Assembly (NCBI GenBank): GCA_902385025.1
Contig: CABMDX010000049.1
Coordinates: 1-6,332 of the forward strand
Direction: 5' to 3'
Length of the DNA: 6,332 nt
Source of the DNA: an uncultured archaeon
GTDB taxonomy: Archaea; Halobacteriota; Methanosarcinia; Methanotrichales; Methanotrichaceae
The notes under the pieces are model-generated. The model searched no databases, was not told the origin of the DNA, and saw nothing but the letters and a program-made list of their open reading frames with translations. Shown piece by piece: positions 1-4,941 of the stretch. Positions within the stretch are counted from its first letter, which is position 1. Each line of letters begins with the position of its first letter. A program made the translations under genes and the position numbers.

Positions 1-1
1 A

Positions 2-80
2 TGCGAGGATGCTTGTGATGCCGTATGGGAACCTGACGCTTGCCGTACCCAAATGATTTACTGCCCTTCCTGAAGGGCGG
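2..80 (+). mobile_element. Possible 3' end of an IS200/IS605-type (TnpB) element
   Basis: Reading from base 2, an open stretch with no start in the window runs to a TGA at 71-73 and contains CEDACDAV. It overlaps a perfect 7-bp inverted repeat, GCCCTTC (63-69) and GAAGGGC (72-78), with a two-base gap. IS200/IS605-family elements end with a small subterminal hairpin just after tnpB, and their hairpins are often G/C-rich blocks of this kind. That family resemblance is the only reason for the call: no TnpB catalytic or zinc-finger motif is visible because the window begins here. The hairpin could equally be an ordinary intergenic structure or part of an unrelated gene's terminator. Confidence is low. 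Confidence 0.22.
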
Positions 81-148
81 CATCTTTCGCCCATTTAATG
101 GCTGGATAAATAATTAGCCCGGGACGGTTTTCGCCATCCTGCAACTCC

Positions 149-167
149 GAGCTAAAAAAAAAGCTGT
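149..167 (-). terminator. T-tract terminator of the carbonic anhydrase gene
   Basis: Nine consecutive A at 154-162 read as a T9 tract on the minus strand, starting about 18 nt after the carbonic anhydrase stop codon. Archaeal RNA polymerase terminates at such T-runs without needing a strong stem. The tract is flanked by AGCT on both sides, which gives only a weak possible stem. Confidence 0.5.
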
Positions 168-180
168 ATAGTCCTGCAAT

Positions 181-846
181 CTACTCTAAAATCTCCACTT
201 CTCCCGAATCCAGGTGGTAGCGCGCGCCCACGACCTTCAGCTCTCCCTTCTCAATCTTTTCTGAGAGAATTGGCTTGGATGTGCGAAGCTCTTCCACGAT
301 GTTCTTGATGTTGATATCTATCGAGTTGTTCAGCAGCTCGCTATCGTTGCTGCTATTCCTGGCCTCATCTACTGCGGGCTTGATAAAATCCACAAGGCTT
401 ACAAGATGGCCCGGAACCTCTCCGCCTTTGACTGCGGCGGTCACTGCCCCGCAGCTATCATGGCCTAAAACCAGCACGAGCGGAACGCTCAGGTGCTCGA
501 CTGCGTACTCGATGCTTCCAATTGCGACATCATCCAGCGCCTGGCCTGCAGTCCTGATCACGAAGATGTCTCCTAGACCCTGATCAAAGAGCACTTCTGG
601 CGGGACCCTGGAGTCTGAGCAGCCCACGACAACTGCAAAGGGATGCTGACCTGAAACAAGCTCTTCCCTGCGCTCTGCTGACTGGTCAGGGTGGGTGACA
701 TTGCCGGATGCAAAGCGGGCATTTCCTTCCATAAGCATTGCCTGAGCCTCTTCGGCTGTGACTGCATTCTTCTCTTCTGCGGCTAGTGCAATGGCTGCCG
801 TGACAAATAGCATAAAAGCTATTGCCAAATAGCTTGAAATTTTTAT
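181..846 (-). CDS. Secreted beta-class carbonic anhydrase (probable ATA start)
   Basis: Catalyses reversible hydration of CO2 to bicarbonate. The beta-class zinc site is visible: CSDSR at residues 76-80 (Cys76, with the Asp78-Arg80 dyad) and GHDSC at 128-132 (His129, Cys132), numbering from the start chosen here. Length (221 residues) suits the family. The N-terminus is an export signal: MKISSYLAIAF, then a hydrophobic core ending in an AxA-type site before AEEK, so the enzyme probably acts outside the membrane. In an acetate- or CO2-using methanogen it could balance CO2/bicarbonate at the cell surface (inference). Start choice: AGGAGGA at 853-859 lies 7 nt before an ATA codon at 846-844, which gives the lysine-bearing signal peptide. 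The first conventional in-frame start is TTG at 828-826, 25 nt from the GGAGG core, and it lacks the positive charge. If ATA is not used, the gene is 181-828 with 215 residues. The gene stands alone, with its own promoter and terminator. Confidence 0.9.
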   Translation of the reverse strand: MKISSYLAIAFMLFVTAAIALAAEEKNAVTAEEAQAMLMEGNARFASGNVTHPDQSAERREELVSGQHPFAVVVGCSDSRVPPEVLFDQGLGDIFVIRTAGQALDDVAIGSIEYAVEHLSVPLVLVLGHDSCGAVTAAVKGGEVPGHLVSLVDFIKPAVDEARNSSNDSELLNNSIDINIKNIVEELRTSKPILSEKIEKGELKVVGARYHLDSGEVEILE

Positions 847-852
847 ATTAAT

Positions 853-859
853 TCCTCCT
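853..859 (-). promoter_or_regulatory. Ribosome binding site deciding the carbonic anhydrase start
   Basis: AGGAGGA on the minus strand. The GGAGG core (854-858) is separated by 7 nt from the ATA codon at 846-844, the normal Shine-Dalgarno spacing. No ATG, GTG or TTG occurs in frame at a suitable distance; the TTG at 828 is too far. Confidence 0.7.
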
Positions 860-877
860 GGACATGCTTTGGGGGAG

Positions 878-895
878 TAGATTATTAAAAACTTT
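878..895 (-). promoter_or_regulatory. Probable TATA-like promoter of the carbonic anhydrase gene
   Basis: The minus strand reads AAGTTTTTAATAAT across this AT-rich stretch, resembling an archaeal TATA box, with a purine-rich GAAAAG just upstream that could serve as a BRE. A start about 25 nt downstream would fall near 860-865, giving a short leader that still includes the Shine-Dalgarno site. A second AT-rich block (901-930) lies farther upstream and is a weaker alternative. Confidence 0.4.
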
Positions 896-1232
896 TCAGA
901 TTAAAAATATCAAATACATTTAAATTAAACGTGTTAAATCATGATAGGGAATCTTCTTGGCCCTTTGCGTGAGCACTTTTGGCACACTTGTTTTCCCATC
1001 CGGTCAATGCGGGCGGTCGCCTTCCGGATAAGTTATTCTTGAGTTGTGAATTTGAGGCCCCTTTCGCATGCGAGAAAAAAAGATGGATGGACTTCCTAGT
1101 CTGGCTACGTGCCTTCAACCCGGTCTTTTGGCGCATGAAAATGCAATGCACCTGTTCTTCGCAGATAAACCAGTTTGATGAGCACAAATGCCAATCCTCT
1201 ATCCACTGTCAGCCGCACTATTGATCCAATAT
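896..1232. other. Gene-poor intergenic stretch with inverted-repeat structure
   Basis: No convincing gene here. Open frames of about 80 codons exist on both strands (939-1187 minus, 979-1224 plus), but they overlap each other, show no recognisable motif and lack a Shine-Dalgarno site I can identify. Two things stand out. An inverted repeat ATCCGG (998-1003) / CCGGAT (1024-1029) encloses 20 bases that contain a smaller GGCG/CGCC repeat (1012-1021). A run of seven A at 1075-1081 reads as T7 on the minus strand and could terminate transcripts coming from the ygiQ/winged-helix genes. No tRNA or clear C/D-box pair was found. Confidence 0.45.
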
Positions 1233-1481
1233 CTACGTCTTCAAACTCTCTCTTCCGAGATTGGTGATGTAGACTTTCGAGATAGAATTCGGGAGCGTCA
1301 GGCTCGAAGGATATTCGCTGGTCATGATATCTACATGCCCTGATTTCTTCATGAGCTTCAGCCGATTCCCCAGCTCCACCTGGTCCATTCCAAGGACCAG
1401 ATTGACCTTGACAGGGCTGACAAAAGACTTCGGAGAAAGCTCCTCAATTGCCTTTAGAATCTTCATGTCGATATCGTCCAT
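1233..1481 (-). CDS. Small winged-helix DNA-binding protein
   Basis: An 82-residue protein that looks like a single winged helix-turn-helix domain. A first helix (MDDIDMKILKAIEEL) is followed by a probable helix pair at about 23-50, including VELGNRLKLMKKSGHV as a likely recognition helix. A beta wing follows near 55-75, ending in VYITNLGRESL, a pattern common at the end of winged-helix domains. There is no ligand-binding or membrane part, so it is probably a cytoplasmic DNA-binding regulator; its target is unknown. Start choice: GGTGA ends 5 nt before the ATG at 1481-1479. An in-frame GTG at 1490-1488 would add three residues (MKN) but has no spaced ribosome site. It lies 36 nt after the ygiQ stop on the same strand and is probably co-transcribed with it. 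The domain call rests on pattern, not on a search. Confidence 0.72.
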   Translation of the reverse strand: MDDIDMKILKAIEELSPKSFVSPVKVNLVLGMDQVELGNRLKLMKKSGHVDIMTSEYPSSLTLPNSISKVYITNLGRESLKT

Positions 1482-1517
1482 ATTTTTCACCCTGCTGTAT
1501 TATCTGGCTGATTAGAT

Positions 1518-3350
1518 TTATACTGTCCTATTCCCTTTCTTCCCAGTTCGAGCCCTCCACCTTTGCTCTGGTATCAGGCATCTCCTGCCATCTCCCACAA
1601 GATCCTCTCTTCCTGCCATTCGCAGCCCCTCCCTGACAAGATCGTAGTTCTTCGGATCCCTGTACTGCAACATGGCCCTCTGAATCCTCTTTTCCCGGCC
1701 TTTGGGAACATGCACCATCTTTCCGGTGAAGGGGTCCTGGCCGGTGTAGTACATGGCGGTGGAGACAGTGAGCGGCGTCGGAGTGAAGTCCTGCACCTGC
1801 TCAGTGTACAGGTGATTGTCACGCAGATACTCCGCCAGATCGACCATGTCCCTGACAGTGCAACCAGGATGCCCGGACATGAGATAGGGCAGAACGTACT
1901 GCTCCTTTCCAGCAGTCCGTGATGCGGCACTAAAGCGCTCCCTGAAGGCGTCCAGAACCTCTCTTGGAGGCTTATGCATGCACGCTGTTACCTCAGGCGA
2001 GATATGCTCGGGCGCAATCTTCAGGTGTCCTGAGACATGGTACTGGCAAAGCTCCTGCAAATAGGGAGATGAATCCGCCATAATCAGATCGTGCCTGATT
2101 CCTGAGCCGATGAAGACCCTTTTGACGCCGGGAATACCGCGCAGGCGGCGTAGGAGCTCCACAAGTCGGGAATGATCCGCGCTCATGCTCGGGCAGTCTG
2201 CAGAGCAGAGCTTATCAGAGCACGCTCCGAGCTTTCCCCAGCGCGGGCAGACGAGACCATACATATTTGCAGTCGGCCCGCCCACATCCTGGATGATGCC
2301 CCCAAAGCCCTTCAACTTGGTCAGCTTCACTGCCTCACGAACGATGGAGTCAATGCTGCGGCTCTGCACGATCCTTCCCTGGTGATGCGTCAGCGCGCAA
2401 AAGGAGCAGGAGCCAAAGCAGCCTCTGTGGCTGGTGATGGAGAACCTGACCGGCTCCAATGCCGGCACAGGCTCCCGGTAGGAGGGATGAGCCTCGCGGC
2501 AAAAGGGCAGCTCGTAGATATGATCCAGCTCCGCTGCCGCCAAAGGAAGCGCAGGTTTGTTCTGAATTATGATCGTCTTTGGGTGCGGCTGGACGACCGT
2601 GCGCCCCCGGAATGGGTCCTGCTCTTCATAATGCATTCGAAAGGCCTGGGCGTATTTTTTCTTATCCGAGGAGGCTTCTATGTAGCCAGGAATTACCTGG
2701 CAATCTCGGAGTGGCGCGCTGCGCCAGCGGCTGGGCTCCTCTTTTACGGTCGTTCCTGCCACATCCCGGATCTCGGAAATTCGCTCTCCGGTCTCCAGGC
2801 GCATTGCCACCTCCAAGAGCGGCCTCTCGCCCATTCCATAGACCAGCAAATCGCCTGGCGCATCCGCAAGAATGGACTGGCGAACCGAGTCCGACCAGTA
2901 GTCGTAGTGGGCAAACCTGCGCAGGCTGGCCTCAATTCCGCCGAGAATTATGGGCGTGCCCGGGAAAAGGGAATGCACTTTATTCGCATAGACGATCAGG
3001 GCCCTGTCCGGGCGGCGCAGGACTCCGCCCGGAGAATAGACATCAGAGCTGCGGCGCTTCAGGTTGGGCGTGAGGTTGTTGACCATTGAGTCCACATTGC
3101 CTGAAGATATCCCAAAGAAGAGACGCGGGCGTCCCAGACGGCAGAAGTCCTCGTCTTTTTTCCAGTCAGGCTGAGAGATTATGCCCACGCTGTATCCTGC
3201 ATTCCATAAAACCCGCCCGATCAATGCCATCCCAAAGGAGGGATGATCGACATAAGCATCACCGCTTACGAGTATTATGTCGAATTCCTCAATTCCCAGC
3301 CTTCTTCCTTCCTGCTGGGACAATGGAAGGATGCGAGGTTGCGCCATCAT
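1518..3350 (-). CDS. YgiQ-family radical SAM protein
   Basis: A 610-residue iron-sulfur enzyme of the YgiQ family (formerly UPF0313); the substrate and reaction are not known. The N-terminal YgiQ-type domain (about 1-290) carries DIILVSGDAYVDHPSFG near residue 25 and ILGGIEASLRRFAHYDYWS near 135. The radical SAM core starts near 300, with the cluster motif CFGSCSFC (Cys311, Cys315, Cys318), which binds the [4Fe-4S] cluster that cleaves S-adenosylmethionine. A second cysteine group (Cys368, Cys377, Cys382, Cys386) before PSMSADHS matches a family-typical segment. KIAPEH, LPYLMSGHPGC and QDFTPTP follow at about 444, 487 and 520. It looks intact, with a C-terminus shorter than that of many bacterial members. 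Start: GTG-ATG-ATG-ATG-like tandem starts occur at 3353 (GTG), 3350 and 3347 (ATG); I chose the first ATG, and no clear Shine-Dalgarno site separates them. The winged-helix gene follows 36 nt downstream. Confidence 0.92.
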   Translation of the reverse strand: MMAQPRILPLSQQEGRRLGIEEFDIILVSGDAYVDHPSFGMALIGRVLWNAGYSVGIISQPDWKKDEDFCRLGRPRLFFGISSGNVDSMVNNLTPNLKRRSSDVYSPGGVLRRPDRALIVYANKVHSLFPGTPIILGGIEASLRRFAHYDYWSDSVRQSILADAPGDLLVYGMGERPLLEVAMRLETGERISEIRDVAGTTVKEEPSRWRSAPLRDCQVIPGYIEASSDKKKYAQAFRMHYEEQDPFRGRTVVQPHPKTIIIQNKPALPLAAAELDHIYELPFCREAHPSYREPVPALEPVRFSITSHRGCFGSCSFCALTHHQGRIVQSRSIDSIVREAVKLTKLKGFGGIIQDVGGPTANMYGLVCPRWGKLGACSDKLCSADCPSMSADHSRLVELLRRLRGIPGVKRVFIGSGIRHDLIMADSSPYLQELCQYHVSGHLKIAPEHISPEVTACMHKPPREVLDAFRERFSAASRTAGKEQYVLPYLMSGHPGCTVRDMVDLAEYLRDNHLYTEQVQDFTPTPLTVSTAMYYTGQDPFTGKMVHVPKGREKRIQRAMLQYRDPKNYDLVREGLRMAGREDLVGDGRRCLIPEQRWRARTGKKGNRTV

Positions 3351-3392
3351 CACAAGGCAGAAGTCTGTCAGTTGTCATATACTCTTCCAAGG

Positions 3393-3406
3393 CAACTATA
3401 AATTCA
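3393..3406. promoter_or_regulatory. Shared TATA-like box for divergent ygiQ and beta-helix genes
   Basis: The bases read CTATAAAT on the plus strand and ATTTATAG on the minus strand, so the same 10 bases resemble a TATA box in both directions. About 25 nt away on each side, transcripts would start near 3373 (minus, ygiQ at 3350) and near 3425 (plus, beta-helix gene at 3439), giving leaders of roughly 15-20 nt. The gap between the two coding regions is only 88 bases, so there is little room for two independent promoters. Confidence 0.4.
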
Positions 3407-3438
3407 AGAAAATCCAGGTAGTGTGCGGGAGACCGGCA

Positions 3439-4572
3439 ATGAGCATTTCCAGAAGATTTCTGAGCATAATGGTAGCAACGGCCATATTCTTGAGCCTCAC
3501 CTCAGTAGCTATCACATTCGATATATCCACGGGCCAGAGCATTCAGGAGGCTCTGAATGCAGCCGGGCCCGGCGACATCCTGGCAGTTCGTGGCGGCTCC
3601 TATCATGAGAGCCTGAACATAACCAAGCCCGTCATTCTTGCAGGATCAAATCATCCGCTGCTCGATTCGGGCGCAATTGGCAGCGCAATAACCCTTCGAG
3701 CCGATGGAATCACGGTGCAGGGATTCGACATAAGATCGACCCGCCAGACCGGGATCCGAGTCCTCTCCAGCAAAAATATCCTCGTGAATAATACCATAAG
3801 CGGCTGCCTGGATGGGTTGAGAGTGGACTATAGCCGCGGAAATTTCATAGCATTCAATGATATAAACAACAACACCAATGGCGTAACCCTATATGCCTCT
3901 TCGGGAAATACTATTCGGAATAATAATATTCGTGATAACAATATCAATGAGGAGAGTGACTGCGGCATCTTTTTGATCCATTCCCAGGACAACCTCATTC
4001 TTGGAAACGAGCTGATGGAAAACGGCGACACATCCATATCGCTTCGCTCCTGCAGAAATAACACATTGCAGGGCAATAATGTCAGCCATAACGACTGGTA
4101 TGGCATCTCGCTTTCGGAAGCCAGCAACGGCAACCTCCTCCTGGAGAATCACGCAGACAGCAACAGGGATGCAGGAATCTATCTGGACAGCTCCAGAGGT
4201 AACGTTCTGAGGGGAAACACCGCCTCTGACAACTCACGGGGCATATACCTCTCCTTCGACAGCAATGACAACCTTCTGGAGAAGAACAGCGTCTCCGGCA
4301 ACGACAAAGGATTTCATCTCGCAAATCATGCCGGCAACAATACGCTGTGGGGCAACACGGCGAAGAATAACGGATACGGCATCTACCTTTCCTTTTCCTC
4401 AGGCTGGAATCTGATATTCCAAAACCGGCTGATTGATAACGGCTGTAATGCCTACGACATGGCCAAGACCAACCGCTGGGATAATGGCAGCATTGGCAAC
4501 TACTATAGCGACCTTGGGAAGGTATTCTATGTTCCTGGCGGATCGGGAGTGGATAGACATCCAATGTCGTAG
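3439..4572 (+). CDS. Secreted NosD-like right-handed parallel beta-helix protein
   Basis: A 377-residue exported protein. A signal peptide (MSISRRFLSI, then a hydrophobic stretch to about 26) precedes a NosD-type entry segment (GQSIQEALNAAGPGDILAV, with GGSYHESLNITKPVILAG). From about residue 90 to 335 come some ten imperfect turns of 22-24 residues of the PbH1/CASH type, rich in Asn, such as GNTLR-like NxIxxN pieces followed by GIYLSFS. The C-terminus (NRWDNGSIGNYYSDLG, then GGSGVDRHP) is the usual NosD-family ending, so the protein is not truncated. Proteins of this type act outside the cell as surface or carbohydrate-associated proteins; no catalytic residues can be named. Many N-x-S/T sites could carry N-glycans. 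There is no C-terminal membrane anchor. Start choice: GGAG (3428-3431) lies 7 nt before ATG 3439. An open extension back to 3277 would overlap divergent ygiQ and bury the signal peptide, so it was rejected. No nos copper or N2O reductase genes are nearby, so a true NosD role is unlikely. Confidence 0.88.
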   Translation: MSISRRFLSIMVATAIFLSLTSVAITFDISTGQSIQEALNAAGPGDILAVRGGSYHESLNITKPVILAGSNHPLLDSGAIGSAITLRADGITVQGFDIRSTRQTGIRVLSSKNILVNNTISGCLDGLRVDYSRGNFIAFNDINNNTNGVTLYASSGNTIRNNNIRDNNINEESDCGIFLIHSQDNLILGNELMENGDTSISLRSCRNNTLQGNNVSHNDWYGISLSEASNGNLLLENHADSNRDAGIYLDSSRGNVLRGNTASDNSRGIYLSFDSNDNLLEKNSVSGNDKGFHLANHAGNNTLWGNTAKNNGYGIYLSFSSGWNLIFQNRLIDNGCNAYDMAKTNRWDNGSIGNYYSDLGKVFYVPGGSGVDRHPMS

Positions 4573-4590
4573 TTGCATGACTCGTGGCCA

Positions 4591-4608
4591 TTTGCATATT
4601 TTTTTTAA
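4591..4608 (+). terminator. T-tract terminator of the beta-helix gene
   Basis: Eight consecutive T at 4599-4606, starting 26 nt after the stop codon. This is an archaeal-style terminator without an obvious stem, facing a T-rich tract on the other strand that belongs to the convergent microprotein gene. Confidence 0.55.
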
Positions 4609-4614
4609 ATTAGT

Positions 4615-4631
4615 TTAAAAATAGAAAAGAC
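4615..4631 (-). terminator. T-rich terminator of the membrane microprotein gene
   Basis: The minus strand carries CTTTTCTATTTTT within 10-20 nt of the microprotein stop codon. Together with the plus-strand T-run beside it, this makes a compact convergent terminator pair. Confidence 0.45.
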
Positions 4632-4637
4632 ATCTCC

Positions 4638-4748
4638 CTATCTTGGCTGGCTTCGAGAGTCGGCAAACTTGTTTAGGACTGCTGGAAGGACGAAGGTCGC
4701 CAGGCCGAAGATGACAATGGCAAGAAGTTGATCATTCATGGAAGACAT
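4638..4748 (-). CDS. 36-residue single-span membrane microprotein
   Basis: Not recognised as a known family. The protein is MSSMNDQLLA followed by a hydrophobic span (about residues 7-24, including IVIFGLATFVLPAVL) and a charged tail (NKFADSRSQPR). This looks like one membrane helix with a short N-terminus and a basic C-terminus. The coding claim rests mainly on a perfect nine-base Shine-Dalgarno site (4753-4761), whose GGAGG core ends 8 nt before the ATG at 4748-4746, plus an AT-rich promoter region and a T-rich terminator. A GTG directly upstream (4751-4749) would add one residue; an internal ATG at 4739 is too far from the site. A longer reading back to 4904 runs through the thrS terminator and ignores the ribosome site. 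Such small proteins are often accessory subunits of membrane complexes, but nothing here identifies a partner. Confidence 0.68.
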   Translation of the reverse strand: MSSMNDQLLAIVIFGLATFVLPAVLNKFADSRSQPR

Positions 4749-4752
4749 CACA

Positions 4753-4761
4753 ATCACCTCC
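4753..4761 (-). promoter_or_regulatory. Perfect Shine-Dalgarno site of the microprotein
   Basis: The minus strand reads GGAGGTGAT, a nine-base match to the archaeal 16S 3' end (AUCACCUCC). It is the strongest ribosome binding site in the window and fixes the start at 4748 (or GTG 4751) rather than at the upstream end of the open frame. Confidence 0.8.
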
Positions 4762-4775
4762 AAAAAAGTAAGATG

Positions 4776-4806
4776 TAATTCATAATTAATAATAGTTACG
4801 ACTATT
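4776..4806 (-). promoter_or_regulatory. Probable promoter and inverted repeat ahead of the microprotein gene
   Basis: On the minus strand an AT-rich box (TTATTAATTATG, about 4780-4791) sits where a TATA element would place transcription start near 4760, just ahead of the Shine-Dalgarno site. Directly upstream and touching it is a perfect inverted repeat AATAGT (4791-4796) / ACTATT (4801-4806) separated by TACG. The position next to the BRE/TATA region would suit an operator for a dimeric regulator, though a chance repeat in AT-rich DNA is possible. Confidence 0.4.
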
Positions 4807-4855
4807 CCCTGATGAGATCTTTTTTGGCGCATGCCACCGAGGATGGGCGGCAGAA

Positions 4856-4919
4856 AGGAAAAAGCGAATAACAGAAAAATAGAACAACATGAAAAAGGAA
4901 ACAAAAGAAAAAGAGGAAA
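4856..4919 (-). terminator. Extended pyrimidine-rich terminator of thrS
   Basis: Downstream of the thrS stop the minus strand is almost pure pyrimidine with repeated T-runs (purine block on the plus strand at 4891-4919, with further A-runs at 4875-4879 and 4857-4863). Several consecutive T-tracts are typical of strong archaeal terminators. The tract begins 22 nt after the stop codon. Confidence 0.6.
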
Positions 4920-4941
4920 CTGCGCCTCGCTCCCGTGCTTT

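Noticed and set aside
850..865. Five-codon frame (ATG to TAA) overlapping the carbonic anhydrase ribosome site
   Set aside because: It has no ribosome site of its own and no repeated or regulatory codons; probably coincidence.
939..1224. Two overlapping open frames of about 80 codons on opposite strands
   Set aside because: Neither shows a motif, a ribosome site or a sensible composition; each is probably chance.
2172..3089. Long plus-strand open frame of 305 codons
   Set aside because: It is antisense to the well-conserved ygiQ coding region and has no recognisable protein features.
3277..3438. N-terminal extension of the beta-helix protein by 54 residues
   Set aside because: It overlaps divergent ygiQ, has no ribosome site, and would place the signal peptide inside the protein; GGAG before ATG 3439 fits.
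4749..4904. Extension of the microprotein to 88 residues
   Set aside because: The extra part translates the T-rich thrS terminator, which makes it look hydrophobic by chance, and a perfect ribosome site lies inside it.
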